From: Saccharospirillaceae bacterium
GTDB taxonomy: Bacteria > Pseudomonadota > Gammaproteobacteria > Pseudomonadales > Oceanobacteraceae
DNA: 64,000 nucleotides
Assembly: GCA_021208685.1 (NCBI GenBank)
Contig: JAJOJJ010000014.1
Coordinates: forward strand, 113,380 to 177,379
Direction of reading: 5' to 3'
In this document: one piece after another, positions 19,564-28,968 of the stretch
How positions within the stretch are numbered: position 1 is the stretch's first letter
Layout of the letters: every line of letters begins with the position of its first letter
Made by a program: the position numbers and the translations under genes
The notes under the pieces: model-generated
The model's input: the letters and a program-made list of their open reading frames with translations, nothing else
Database searches by the model: none
Told to the model about the DNA's origin: nothing

Positions 19564-19881
19564 TCACGGTAAAGACGGAGGGTTACTCAACTGACGTATA
19601 CGTTCCTGATTCGGTTGCTTCGGTGCATAGCGCTCAGCGTAACGCATTTCCCGATGGAAACTGTCCCGGTCAATGCTCTGCATCCACTGTTCACGATAGC
19701 TGTTAATCGGTTGATATAAGCGTCCGGTGCCTGGTGGTGGACGCCAGGGTGTTACATACATCACATTCGGTTCTTCGCTGTTTCCCTGAATGGATATTCC
19801 TTCAAGGCGAACCACGTTGTCAGCATGCGTAATCGAATTTAAAACCAATAAAAGCAGGGCCGATAACACGGATTTAAACAT
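19564..19881 (-). CDS. Small secreted hypothetical protein of the envelope cluster
   Basis: The 105-residue product has a short signal peptide (LSALLLLVLNSITHADN) and a Pro/Arg/Tyr-rich remainder (VTPWRPPPGTGRLYQP). No family is recognised. Its start overlaps the stop of the upstream TPR lipoprotein by 1 bp. It is therefore probably co-translated and part of the same periplasmic assembly. Confidence 0.65.
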   Translation of the reverse strand: MFKSVLSALLLLVLNSITHADNVVRLEGISIQGNSEEPNVMYVTPWRPPPGTGRLYQPINSYREQWMQSIDRDSFHREMRYAERYAPKQPNQERIRQLSNPPSLP

Positions 19882-20495
19882 TATGACCCCTCCCCTGCGA
19901 CCTGCTCTGTACTGCGCCGTTCCAGATCAGCAATCCAGATTGCCAGTGTGGCATCGGGTTCACTCATCATGCTCTGCGCCAGCTGATACTGTTCCAGGGC
20001 TTTTACCAGATCGTGTAAATATAAGTCGTAAAGAATGCCCAGGTTATAGCGTACCTGAGCATCAGCAGGATCGCACTGAACGGCAGTCTGATAGCTGCTT
20101 TCTGCAGCAGTGAATTGTCCCATTTCACGCTGTACCAGACCCAGTATTTTATAAGCAGGACAAAAATCCTGCTTAATAGCAATGGCTCTGTTCAGACTTT
20201 CCAGGCCTTTGGCATAGTCCTCAAGGCGATATTGCACCAATGCCAGATTTGTCCATACACCGGGATAACCGTCGTATGTTTCAGCCAGTTCCTGCCAGTG
20301 TTTTTCTGCCGCAGCAAATTCTTCATCACGGAGCAATTCAAGACCTGCGTTATAGGCCTCAATCAGTTCCGGCGGTAATGGCTGCTCCTGCGGCATGGAA
20401 TCGACCACTTCCGGTTTTGTCACCAGCAGACTGCAACCCTGCAATCCACCCAGTAATAAGACCAGCAGTAACAGGCTAGCGAATCTGATCAACAT
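19881..20495 (-). CDS. TPR lipoprotein of the envelope cluster (AglT/GltE-like)
   Basis: This 204-residue protein has a lipoprotein signal (LLLGGLQGC, lipobox Cys near residue 21). TPR units follow from about residue 45: NAGLELLRDEEFAAAEKHWQ, NLALVQYRLEDYAKGLESL, YKILGLVQREMGQFTAAES and a NLGILYDL unit. It is probably anchored in the outer membrane and scaffolds the TonB-like protein and the larger TPR proteins. Small TPR lipoproteins next to ExbD genes occur in the Agl-Glt clusters; correspondence to a named member is tentative. It overlaps the large TPR gene by 20 bp. Confidence 0.8.
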   Translation of the reverse strand: MLIRFASLLLLVLLLGGLQGCSLLVTKPEVVDSMPQEQPLPPELIEAYNAGLELLRDEEFAAAEKHWQELAETYDGYPGVWTNLALVQYRLEDYAKGLESLNRAIAIKQDFCPAYKILGLVQREMGQFTAAESSYQTAVQCDPADAQVRYNLGILYDLYLHDLVKALEQYQLAQSMMSEPDATLAIWIADLERRSTEQVAGEGS

Positions 20496-23337
20496 AACTC
20501 AGCGCCTTTTCATTTTTGTTGTACTGGCCTGGCACTAACGTGGCCAGAGAGCGGTAGCTTTTTTTAATCCACTCATCATAGAGTCCATCATATGTCCGGT
20601 TAGCATTGGTCTGATGGATTTCAATGGCCGCTTCCTCCAGAGGGAAGGCCTGCTCTTCCAGCAGGAACTGATATTCTTCCAACTCCAGTTCATCCATACC
20701 GGCTGGTCGTTCTGATTCCATTAATGCCTTACTCAATTGAGCATACAACTGACCAATGCGATAGGTTGCTGAGGTTGTGTATTCGAGCACGCCGATCTGC
20801 ACAGCCTGGGTATAACGCTTGAGTGCCGCCTGCATCACCGCATTTTTACGCGTCACACTTTTATCCAGAGGCAGGGTAATGGCGATTTTCTCATACTGTG
20901 CGCGCTCAAATTCGCCTAACTCGTAAGCTGCACTGGCTGCCAGATAACGGGAACGATCCGTCTGATCTTTACCAGCCTTGTTGTGCAGGGTTATCACTTT
21001 ATCGAGCCAGAAACGGCGTTTTTCTTCATCGTTCTGAGCCGCGTATATTTCATTCAGTTTGAAGTGCGCTTCAACCGCCGCATCAAAAGGCTTTTTATAG
21101 CTGTGAGCGTATCGCTTGTACATCACCAGCGCATTGTCCAGATCGCCACCTTTTTCAAAATATTCCGCAGACTGATAACAGGCAATGCGTTGCTGTTCCG
21201 GGTCTTTTCCATCATTCCAGATGCGCTGCAACTCAAACGCTGCTTTGCGCCATTCGCCTTTATCTTCATAAGCAACGATGAGCTTGCTGGGAATGTCTGC
21301 GGTTAATTTATGCTCCGGATATTGCTCACGGAAATGCAACAGCACTTCAATGGCCTGATCGTAATCTTTCATCTGCATTAACAGAGTCGCGGCATCGTAT
21401 TCGGCAATAATGCGGGTATTACTTTCCGGGATAACCAGGGCAAGACGCCGCCAATGGCCGACGGCGGCCATCAGATCTCCGGTCTCTTTTGCCTGTTCAC
21501 CCTGCTTATAGACGGTTGCTGCAACTTTATCGCGCAACTCACGCCGGGTTTTCTGTTCCAGCTTGCTGTAAGTTAGCGCTTTGCTCAGCGCTTCTTCAGA
21601 CTCGGCAAATAAGCCTTGTTCAAAGCTGGCATGCCCGCGCACCAGTGCAGCGCCATAACGGTAACGTTCAGGCAGATCCGATTCAACCTGCGAGGCCAGA
21701 CGCGCAGTGGCCAGTGCCTGCGGATAGTACTTATCTTTTAATAACATTTCGGCAGTATTCACCAATACCGTGCCACTGCGTTCATCCTGAGGAAATTCCT
21801 GCACAAAACGCATGGCGCTGGCGACTGTTGCCTGACGCCAGGACAGTGCCTCAGTGTTCGCCGGGCGGTATTTGTTAAAAGCCAGAATGGCGGCATAACC
21901 CGCTTCTGCCGCTTTTTCATAGGCTGGATACTGGTATGCGACGATTTCATAGTGGTCTTTGGCCAGCGGATAATCCTGCAATTCAAATGCAACTTCAGCC
22001 AGCAGGAAATGGGCCTTAACCGTGTCGTCGGCCTGCGGAAAGCTGCGGATATATTCTTTATACCAGCGCTCAGCTTCAGCCAGACGTTCACGCTTTTCTT
22101 TCAGCTTTTTACTGTTTTGCCCCCAGGCATGATGAAACCCTGCAAGGTCCCAGATGTAGGTCGCGAGCGTTTTTTCTAATGTCTGCTGCACCGCTTCGGT
22201 ATGATTCAGCCAATAACGCCCTCCCACACCGAACATACCGATGTAGATTTCTTTATGTTTACGCATCAGATCGGGATAACGTGCGGTTTTATAGCCCTCA
22301 ATCAGGCGCTCATAATAAACCGGCGCAAGCACATCATCCGGATAACGCAGAACAAAAGCACGCAGGGTTGAAGCACCGCTTTTATAATATTGTTTATCGT
22401 AATAGAGCGTCGCCAGCCGGTCATAAATCAGATATTCATAATGACGCTTACCGTGTTTGTCATAGAACAGTGCAATCTGCTCCCAATCGCCAAGGTCATC
22501 AAATATGATGGCCATAATGCGCAGAATATCGTTGAGCATATCCAGCTCACCGCCTTTGGCATCGGATAATGCCGTGGTGGTTGAATACTGTTCATCCAGT
22601 ACACGGGTAAACGCCAGCAAACTGTCTTCCGGACGATCTTGCTTGAATATTGCCCAGCCCTGCAGATAACCGGCACTGACATAATACTGGTTATCATCCG
22701 GACCACGATCAATCAGGCGCTGATACGCCATCTGCGCACCTTCAAAATCGCCCGATGCATAGAGCAGTTGCGCCAGCCGGAACTCACTTTCAAGGTAATA
22801 GACTGAGCGCGGAAAATCCGTCACCAGATGTTCCAGAGCAGCAATCGCGGACTGCATCCTTCCGGCCATGCTGTAGGCTTTCGCCAGCTGATACAACATG
22901 GCGTCATTATCAGAACGGTCAGGATAGGCTTCCAGCAATGATTCATAATCGTTGATCGAAGCAATAGCCTGAGCACGATCTTCACGTGACACCCCTGCGT
23001 CCGGAGCGGCGTCCGAAAACTCGGGCAAAGTATCCAGCTCAATTTCTTCAGCCTGTAATTTAAGGCTGGCAATACGGTGCGCGACACGGATACGCATTTC
23101 CGGTTCAGTGGCGACATCCAGATAGCGCTGATATCGGTCAATGACATCGCCGTGATTTGTTTCCAGAACCTCGTTCGATAACAGCCGTACTTTAAGCGCA
23201 CCGATGTTTCCGAGTGTCTTTTCACTGTTGTCCGGCTGCGAGAATAAACTGCAGCCTGTCATCAGCATGAACAGAGACAAAACTCCCCAGCGCGGAAATA
23301 ACCCGTGGATAGAGCGCAGCAGCGAATGTTTATTCAT
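20476..23337 (-). CDS. Large TPR-repeat lipoprotein
   Basis: Starting at the ATG at 23337 (MNKHSLLRSIHGL), the protein is about 953 residues with a lipoprotein signal (LFMLMTGCSLF). The rest is nearly all tetratricopeptide-like helical pairs, for example AMLYQLAKAYSMAGRMQSAI and KAHFLLAEVAFELQDYPLAK. It resembles the large periplasmic TPR proteins of Agl-Glt-like clusters and probably forms a scaffold. Its start overlaps the stop of the upstream gene by 8 bp. An open extension to 23469 overlaps that gene and is rejected as the start. Confidence 0.84.
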   Translation of the reverse strand: MNKHSLLRSIHGLFPRWGVLSLFMLMTGCSLFSQPDNSEKTLGNIGALKVRLLSNEVLETNHGDVIDRYQRYLDVATEPEMRIRVAHRIASLKLQAEEIELDTLPEFSDAAPDAGVSREDRAQAIASINDYESLLEAYPDRSDNDAMLYQLAKAYSMAGRMQSAIAALEHLVTDFPRSVYYLESEFRLAQLLYASGDFEGAQMAYQRLIDRGPDDNQYYVSAGYLQGWAIFKQDRPEDSLLAFTRVLDEQYSTTTALSDAKGGELDMLNDILRIMAIIFDDLGDWEQIALFYDKHGKRHYEYLIYDRLATLYYDKQYYKSGASTLRAFVLRYPDDVLAPVYYERLIEGYKTARYPDLMRKHKEIYIGMFGVGGRYWLNHTEAVQQTLEKTLATYIWDLAGFHHAWGQNSKKLKEKRERLAEAERWYKEYIRSFPQADDTVKAHFLLAEVAFELQDYPLAKDHYEIVAYQYPAYEKAAEAGYAAILAFNKYRPANTEALSWRQATVASAMRFVQEFPQDERSGTVLVNTAEMLLKDKYYPQALATARLASQVESDLPERYRYGAALVRGHASFEQGLFAESEEALSKALTYSKLEQKTRRELRDKVAATVYKQGEQAKETGDLMAAVGHWRRLALVIPESNTRIIAEYDAATLLMQMKDYDQAIEVLLHFREQYPEHKLTADIPSKLIVAYEDKGEWRKAAFELQRIWNDGKDPEQQRIACYQSAEYFEKGGDLDNALVMYKRYAHSYKKPFDAAVEAHFKLNEIYAAQNDEEKRRFWLDKVITLHNKAGKDQTDRSRYLAASAAYELGEFERAQYEKIAITLPLDKSVTRKNAVMQAALKRYTQAVQIGVLEYTTSATYRIGQLYAQLSKALMESERPAGMDELELEEYQFLLEEQAFPLEEAAIEIHQTNANRTYDGLYDEWIKKSYRSLATLVPGQYNKNEKALSYVDQIR

Positions 23338-25297
23338 GTTTGCCCTCCGCTTCGCCACCGGCAATCTGTTGCTGTAATGAGTCATCATAAAGACGGGCAA
23401 CAGAAAGGCGGGCCTGGGCCAGATATTCGGTAATGCGCACATCCAACTCCGCCATATGCAGCGACACACGCGTAATTAATTGCTGACGCTGCTGCTCATG
23501 CAGTTGCTGCAAACGCTGCTCCTGTTGCTTCAGCGCAGCCTGCTGTTGAGCAACCCGCTGCGGAAATCCAACCCAGCTGCTGTCGGCCCATAGAAGTGCA
23601 GTGCGGGTATTCTCCAGTTGCTCAAGTAATTCCGAAGTAACGCCCTGCAGCTGCCAGTGATTTTTTTGTGCCTGCCACTGCCGCTCAGGTTTTTCTTCAT
23701 AAATGCGCCACAACTGCAGACCACGACTGCGACGCCAGCGTTCTTTATAAACACCAAGATCACGGGTCGGCGTATTCACACGCTGCAAAAACTCGACGCG
23801 CGGAACAACCGCTGCGAGATGATCAACATTGGCCTGATCGCGCGCAGAAGCAAACGAAAATACTTTTTTATCCTCCTCATACAAGCGTTGCTGCAACGCC
23901 AGAACACTGCGGGTCAGATCAGCCTGCTGCTGCTCCAGACGCTGCAGTTTTTTCTCGGCGTCAAGGCCGGATAATTTTTTCTGACGCTGTTGTAAAACCG
24001 CCTGCCATAGCAATAAATCCTGCTGCTGCCGCTGCACATCATTCAGCATACTGCTCAGATCGTGCAGCCCGGCGGTCATTTGGTTAACGTCAGAATCGTC
24101 AAGCAGATCCTGCAGCGTTCGCGACATTGGGCCATCAGGCATATCGCCAAGACGTACACGCTGCCAACCCCAGGACTGCCCCTGTTGTTGCTTCTGCCAC
24201 TCATCGAGCCACAGAGAGATTTCCGCCGGAGTGTTCTGAGTGCGCAAAGCATCAAGCATTGCGACCAGTTTTTTCTCTACGAATTCATACGTTCTCAGTG
24301 ATTGAGTGGTCGCATTTAATAATTCGAGCGCATGAGGAACCGCGAGAATGGATTCAATAACCGCCGGGTGAAATTCACTGAAGCGCTGTTGCAGAATCCG
24401 CCAGGGCTGCATCGCTTCTTCGTATTTCCATTGCTCAACCAGTGACCAGCCATATTGCAGGAGTCCGGGCGCAGTAAAGGCACTGTCGAGACTGATCTGC
24501 CGCAGATAACTCTCGGCCTGAGAGTATTTACCGGCGTCCAGCGCATAAATACCGGCAACCAGTAAAATCCGGTCTTTTAATGACTGACCTTCGTAATTAT
24601 CCGGTAAATAGTAAATGGCTTCTTCGATCAGCTTTTCCAGATCACGACTGACCGCATGCAGTCGCATTAATGACAAAATCTGGTTGTAGCGGGCATAACC
24701 GGTCCAGATGCCACTTTGTGCCATACTGGCCAGAACGTCGGCAGCTTCATTAGCACGGTCCTGTTCTGCCAGACTGGCAACCAGAATAAATTTCGCCTCT
24801 TCTGAATAGGCGTCATTCAAATGCACAGCAGAATGTTCAGGGCGCTGATTTAACTGCAATGCACGACGAATACAACGCTCGGCTTTTTCCCATTCTGAGC
24901 GTGCATGCCAGCGCCGTGCAAGATGATACCAGGCGTTTGCCGATGCTTCTCCGCCGCGGGTTTCAGTTTCTGCAAACAAGGCATCGGCATCACTTTCAAG
25001 CCCCAGAGCCAACAGAACAGCCGCTTTCATAACCATCGCTTCTGCCGCTGTTTCATCCTGAAGATCAGCATTCTGCAGGCGGTCAAGACTGACCAGTGCC
25101 TGCTGATAATTATTGGTCAGGTAATGATAATAAAAGGCGCCACGCAGCAGTCGCTGCTCAGTACTTTCAGGCTGGTCTCCACGAGACTGGCTCACGAAAG
25201 GCGTTACAGCAACGGCCTCTGCCGTAACGTCTCCGTCGGCAGAATGAGCCAGCGACAGGAAACACAGTAATGGCAGCAGCAAGAAATAATGTCGCAT
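23330..25297 (-). CDS. Periplasmic TPR/coiled-coil protein
   Basis: This 655-residue protein has a signal peptide (HYFLLLPLLCFLSLAHSADG). The N-terminal half is TPR-like (AFYYHYLTNNYQQALVSLDR, YHLARRWHARSEWEKAERC). The C-terminal half is rich in Gln/Leu heptads typical of coiled coil (QQQDLLLWQAVLQQRQKKL, QQAALKQQEQRLQQLHEQQ). It could bridge inner and outer membrane parts of the machine. It sits between a small secreted protein gene and the large TPR lipoprotein. No catalytic motif was seen. Confidence 0.82.
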   Translation of the reverse strand: MRHYFLLLPLLCFLSLAHSADGDVTAEAVAVTPFVSQSRGDQPESTEQRLLRGAFYYHYLTNNYQQALVSLDRLQNADLQDETAAEAMVMKAAVLLALGLESDADALFAETETRGGEASANAWYHLARRWHARSEWEKAERCIRRALQLNQRPEHSAVHLNDAYSEEAKFILVASLAEQDRANEAADVLASMAQSGIWTGYARYNQILSLMRLHAVSRDLEKLIEEAIYYLPDNYEGQSLKDRILLVAGIYALDAGKYSQAESYLRQISLDSAFTAPGLLQYGWSLVEQWKYEEAMQPWRILQQRFSEFHPAVIESILAVPHALELLNATTQSLRTYEFVEKKLVAMLDALRTQNTPAEISLWLDEWQKQQQGQSWGWQRVRLGDMPDGPMSRTLQDLLDDSDVNQMTAGLHDLSSMLNDVQRQQQDLLLWQAVLQQRQKKLSGLDAEKKLQRLEQQQADLTRSVLALQQRLYEEDKKVFSFASARDQANVDHLAAVVPRVEFLQRVNTPTRDLGVYKERWRRSRGLQLWRIYEEKPERQWQAQKNHWQLQGVTSELLEQLENTRTALLWADSSWVGFPQRVAQQQAALKQQEQRLQQLHEQQRQQLITRVSLHMAELDVRITEYLAQARLSVARLYDDSLQQQIAGGEAEGKHE

Positions 25298-25322
25298 CAG
25301 GAAATCGTCATCCGTACGCCGG

Positions 25323-25841
25323 TTACCAGAATTTCAGCTGTGCGCCAGCGCTCTGCTGCTCAGCAAGATCACTGACAACAAATTCAAGCAGCAACGGCTT
25401 ATCGGTTTTTTCCACCTGTTGTTCAACAACCAGTTCACGGTTCTGACCGAGCTGATCCACGCCGCGGATAACAGCACGCAACCTGTGTTTGCCCGGCCCT
25501 AAATTGATATTGGCCAGCGGCTGAACAGCGCCCATGCGCAATGCAGCCACCTGACGCTCGGTATAAATATGCCGCACAGTTTCAAAGCCTGCGCCTGTCA
25601 CCTCAATCGACAACGGCTCAAAAAACTCGCCGTAAGAAAGAGAAAAATAAAAAGCAGCACGGGTTGTCGCCGGACTGAGAAGATCTTCCTCTAATTCATA
25701 CAGGTCTTTATTCAGCTCCAGCACCGAGCGCTTTACCTGCAGAATATCAGCAGCAATGCCGGCGTCGGATGACTCAGCCTGCGCATACCCGGACAGTACA
25801 CTTATTAAAAAAAGTCCGGCCAGTATTGGTCGTTTATTCAT
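25323..25841 (-). CDS. Secreted hypothetical protein of the envelope cluster
   Basis: The 172-residue product has a signal peptide (ILAGLFLISVLSGYAQAE), a short helical stretch (ILQVKRSVLELNKDLYELEEDLL) and a beta-rich C-terminal domain. The last part (INLGPGKHRLRAVIRGVD) resembles Ig-like or PEGA-type folds. No named family is recognised. It overlaps the preceding thioredoxin-fold gene by 8 bp and lies 25 bp before the coiled-coil TPR gene. Confidence 0.72.
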   Translation of the reverse strand: MNKRPILAGLFLISVLSGYAQAESSDAGIAADILQVKRSVLELNKDLYELEEDLLSPATTRAAFYFSLSYGEFFEPLSIEVTGAGFETVRHIYTERQVAALRMGAVQPLANINLGPGKHRLRAVIRGVDQLGQNRELVVEQQVEKTDKPLLLEFVVSDLAEQQSAGAQLKFW

Positions 25842-26358
25842 TGCTTATCTCCGCACGGGCCTGCAGTTGCTGCTCAGCCATCCATAGTGCCAATGTCTTT
25901 TCAGTTTCATCGTAGTGACCGGATAAATCGCCCAGAATCAGATGATCCAGCACACCATCCTGATTGATCAGCATAATTGCAGGGCGTGGATCAAATCCCC
26001 AGCTCTGCGGCCAGTAACGGTCATTCAACAGCACCGGCAAACGCATTTTCGGTGGCTGATCATTGTTGTAAGGCGCCCAGATGAACCAGGCCGACAGTTC
26101 ATCCAGTGCATAGCTTTCCGCCAGCAACTGGTAGCGTACTAATTGCTCTTCGCAGCGGTCGCAACGATCGAGCCAGATCAGCATGACCGGCTTACCACGC
26201 TGCTCAAGAAGCCTCTGCCCCCATCCGCCAACAGCAGAGGGCATCGAGAAGTCTTCAACCGCCTGGCCGGGAGCAAGCCTTGCGGCATCTTCCGCAGCGG
26301 CGCTCTGGGCGCTGAATGAGAGCAGGCTCAGAAATAGGAACCGAATGAAATGCCCCAT
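25834..26358 (-). CDS. Exported thioredoxin-fold (AhpC/TSA-TlpA-like) protein
   Basis: The 174-residue protein has a signal peptide (FLFLSLLSFSAQSAAAED) and a redoxin pattern: APGQAVEDFSMPSAVGG, then GKPVMLIWLDRCDRCEEQL with a CxxC pair (CDRC) at the usual position. The fold continues (PAIMLINQDGVLDHLILGD). A periplasmic redox or folding role in the assembly is plausible. It overlaps both neighbours (8 bp downstream, 31 bp upstream), indicating tight coupling. Confidence 0.8.
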   Translation of the reverse strand: MGHFIRFLFLSLLSFSAQSAAAEDAARLAPGQAVEDFSMPSAVGGWGQRLLEQRGKPVMLIWLDRCDRCEEQLVRYQLLAESYALDELSAWFIWAPYNNDQPPKMRLPVLLNDRYWPQSWGFDPRPAIMLINQDGVLDHLILGDLSGHYDETEKTLALWMAEQQLQARAEISNE

Positions 26359-26933
26359 TGCACACCCTTATTTACGTTCAGTTGATCAAGGCGACTGTCA
26401 TCGCTTTGGTATGTGCGCCATTCCGTTGCCAGCCAGTAATCATCCGCCAGAATCTGCCAGGAAAATACCAGCCCGGTGTAGCGACCGCTGCTGTCACCGG
26501 TGTATTGCTCACCGATAAGACCTTCAACGGCCACCTGCCAGGGATAGCTGACCTGACCATTTAAGCTGGCCGTACCCTGTAAAAAAGCATACCCGACACC
26601 CCCAGCCAGAACATTGGCCTGTTCGCCTGCGGCAAATAATATCTGGCCACTGCCATCACGGATCTCATCACCGTTGAACGGTGCCTGTTGCAGCGTACCG
26701 AGCAGGTACCAGCGTTCACCGGCAAACCAGCGGCCACTGATATTAATTGCCGTGCGGCTACTGAGATTATCCTGAGCCTGCTGCGCAACACCAATCCCCC
26801 AACTGCCGTAGCGACGACTGATATCCTGCGATTTTTCCAGCCCGGCAACCTTCAGGCGCGGCTGATAAATATCGGTGGTTTCTGCCACTGCCAGTAACGG
26901 AAAGGACAACAGACAAAGGATCAGGTACTTCAT
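26328..26933 (-). CDS. Outer-membrane beta-barrel candidate
   Basis: A 201-residue protein with a signal peptide (LILCLLSFPLLAVAE) followed by alternating amphipathic beta strands (WGIGVAQQAQDNLSS, TAINISGRWFAGERWYLLG, WQVAVEGLIGEQYTGD). It ends in Phe (ISFGSYF), the typical outer-membrane protein terminus. It overlaps the upstream gene by 4 bp. By analogy with Agl-Glt-like clusters it may be the outer-membrane part of the machine; direct family membership cannot be confirmed by eye. Confidence 0.72.
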   Translation of the reverse strand: MKYLILCLLSFPLLAVAETTDIYQPRLKVAGLEKSQDISRRYGSWGIGVAQQAQDNLSSRTAINISGRWFAGERWYLLGTLQQAPFNGDEIRDGSGQILFAAGEQANVLAGGVGYAFLQGTASLNGQVSYPWQVAVEGLIGEQYTGDSSGRYTGLVFSWQILADDYWLATEWRTYQSDDSRLDQLNVNKGVQWGISFGSYF

Positions 26934-27613
26934 AAACTCATATTCCAGATCAGCGCAACGGCGGTGTGTAAAGATTGATCAGCGGCCAGCGCCTGAGAAG
27001 CCTGAAAGCGCAGCCGGACATCAAGACGCGTCTCCAGTGGCCAGATCACATCGGCGGACAGGGTGAAAAGTGCGGTGGAGGTTTCCTGACCCAGCTTATC
27101 CCAGCGACGACTGCCCTCCTCATTAAGCCCGACGCCCAGCCCGGCAAAGCCAAGCAGAGACCAGACGGAATAGCGGGAAAGAAGGTGCTCAAGCCCAAGC
27201 TCAGCGCTCGACCATGCCTGCTCACCGGCATCAGATCGGGTGTACCGAGCAGCAAGCCGGTACTGGCTGAGCGGATGACTGATGCCCAGCTGCAGCGCAG
27301 TTTCACTGTTCCAGCCCCCCTGAAGATGCCAGTCTCCCGGACGCAAAGCATCGTTGAGAGACCATATCTGAGCGCGGCTGAGCCCGGATGATTCAGGCAC
27401 ATCAGACACCGGCAGCCAGCCCTGACGGCGACCATTGGTGAGCAGCAACCATTCCCCCTGCTGACGCAGAGGCTGTAACTGTTCAGTGGAGGAAACTTCG
27501 AAGATAACAGGATACGCATGGCCCGGGCCTTTGCGCAGATACAGCTGATCCTGCTGTGCCCATGAGGGGGCACTTATCAGACAGAACGCGGTGATACAAA
27601 GCAGCCAGCCCAT
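26930..27613 (-). CDS. SH3-like domain plus beta-barrel protein
   Basis: After a signal peptide (LLCITAFCLISAPSWAQQ) comes a bacterial SH3-like segment (LYLRKGPGHAYPVIFEV to GRRQGWLPVSDV), which often binds peptidoglycan. A set of barrel-type strands follows (LQLGISHPLSQYRLAARYTR to a final LIWNMSL). It may position an outer-membrane barrel against the cell wall. The start is uncertain: ATG 27613 begins the signal peptide cleanly, but the frame is open from a TTG at 27655. It heads the TPR/barrel group, 130 bp downstream of the VWA gene. Confidence 0.7.
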   Translation of the reverse strand: MGWLLCITAFCLISAPSWAQQDQLYLRKGPGHAYPVIFEVSSTEQLQPLRQQGEWLLLTNGRRQGWLPVSDVPESSGLSRAQIWSLNDALRPGDWHLQGGWNSETALQLGISHPLSQYRLAARYTRSDAGEQAWSSAELGLEHLLSRYSVWSLLGFAGLGVGLNEEGSRRWDKLGQETSTALFTLSADVIWPLETRLDVRLRFQASQALAADQSLHTAVALIWNMSL

Positions 27614-27782
27614 CGTTCGGGTGAGCGGATGCAGGAAATTCCCCGGGACCAACATCGGTCTATAGCCCTTTTCATTTTTTTAGTTATGTGGGCATCCGTG
27701 CCATTCGTGCGCCATTGTCCTATAAAGCGCATCACGCAATCAATCGGTACTTTCGTTCAGTTAATATCATTTGCAATGGACT

Positions 27783-28964
27783 TTATTTACTCAGGTAGCG
27801 CATCGCAGTTTCCAGCCCTTTGAGCGTCAGTGGATACATATGCTGATTCACAATGTCCCGGATCGCCCCCAGCGAACCGCCCTGCCCCCAGTAGGATTCC
27901 GGTGCCGGATTCAACCACACCAGCTTGCCGTAGTGATCGGTCATGCGCTGCATCCACACGGCACCCGGTTCTTCATTCCAGTGCTCAACACTGCCACCCA
28001 CATGAGTTACTTCATAGGGTGCCATCATGGCATCGCCGACAAATATCACCTTATAGTCAGGACCATATTTGCGCAGAATATCCCAGGTATCCGTGCGCTG
28101 ATTATTACGGCGGATATTATTTTTCCAGACCGATTCGTACAGGCAATTATGGAAATAAAAGATTTCCATGTGTTTGAACTCGGTGCGCGCGGCGGAAAAT
28201 AATTCTTCACACACACGAACGTGCGGATCCATTGAGCCGCCAATATCAAAAAACAGCAGAACTTTCACCGAATTGTGCCGTTCAGGCACCATTTTAATAT
28301 CAAGAAATCCGGCATTTCGTGCCGTGGAAGCGATGGTGTCACCCAGATCCAGCTCTTCAACTGAGCCCTGACGGGCAAATTTGCGCAACCGGCGCAGTGC
28401 AACTTTGATATTGCGGATACCCAGCTCAATGCTGTCATCCAGATCTTTGTAATTGCGCTGCTCCCAGACCTTTATCGCTTTTTTATGGCGAGACTTACCC
28501 TGCTCGATACGAATACCTTCAGGGTTATAACCATTACCGCCAAACGCAGAAGTACCGCCGGTGCCGATCATTTTATTGCCACCCTGATGGCGCTTATGCT
28601 GCTCTTCCAGGCGTTTTTTAAACTCTTCGAGCACGTTATCCAGACCACCGAGCGCTTCGATTCGGGCCATTTCTTCCGGCGACAGCAGGCGCTCCAGTTC
28701 TTTGCGCATCCATTCGGCCGGAATGTTCGCCTCTTCCATAAATGAAGGCAGCGTATCCAGTCCCTGAAAATACGCAGCAAATGCCTTATCAAATTTGTCG
28801 TAGTGTTTTTCATCTTTAACCAGACACAACCGGGCGAGCGCATAAAACTCGTCCAGATCAGCAAACACCACGTGCGCCTTAACCGCCTGAACCAGATCAA
28901 GATATTCGCGCACCGAACAGGGCACGCGGGCGTTACGGACGGTCTGAAAGAAATCGATCAGCAT
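27783..28964 (-). CDS. VWA (CoxE-like) domain protein, partner of the MoxR ATPase
   Basis: A 393-residue cytoplasmic protein with a helical N-terminal part and a C-terminal von Willebrand A domain. The MIDAS-like sequence is LLFFDIGGSMDPHV, so the DxSxS serines are partly replaced (DIGGS). The pattern fits the CoxE-like partner of MoxR ATPases, which act together as protein-remodelling or metal-insertion chaperones. It follows the MoxR gene after 4 bp. The target is not known; the envelope cluster directly downstream is the obvious candidate. Confidence 0.85.
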   Translation of the reverse strand: MLIDFFQTVRNARVPCSVREYLDLVQAVKAHVVFADLDEFYALARLCLVKDEKHYDKFDKAFAAYFQGLDTLPSFMEEANIPAEWMRKELERLLSPEEMARIEALGGLDNVLEEFKKRLEEQHKRHQGGNKMIGTGGTSAFGGNGYNPEGIRIEQGKSRHKKAIKVWEQRNYKDLDDSIELGIRNIKVALRRLRKFARQGSVEELDLGDTIASTARNAGFLDIKMVPERHNSVKVLLFFDIGGSMDPHVRVCEELFSAARTEFKHMEIFYFHNCLYESVWKNNIRRNNQRTDTWDILRKYGPDYKVIFVGDAMMAPYEVTHVGGSVEHWNEEPGAVWMQRMTDHYGKLVWLNPAPESYWGQGGSLGAIRDIVNQHMYPLTLKGLETAMRYLSK

Positions 28965-28968
28965 CAGA

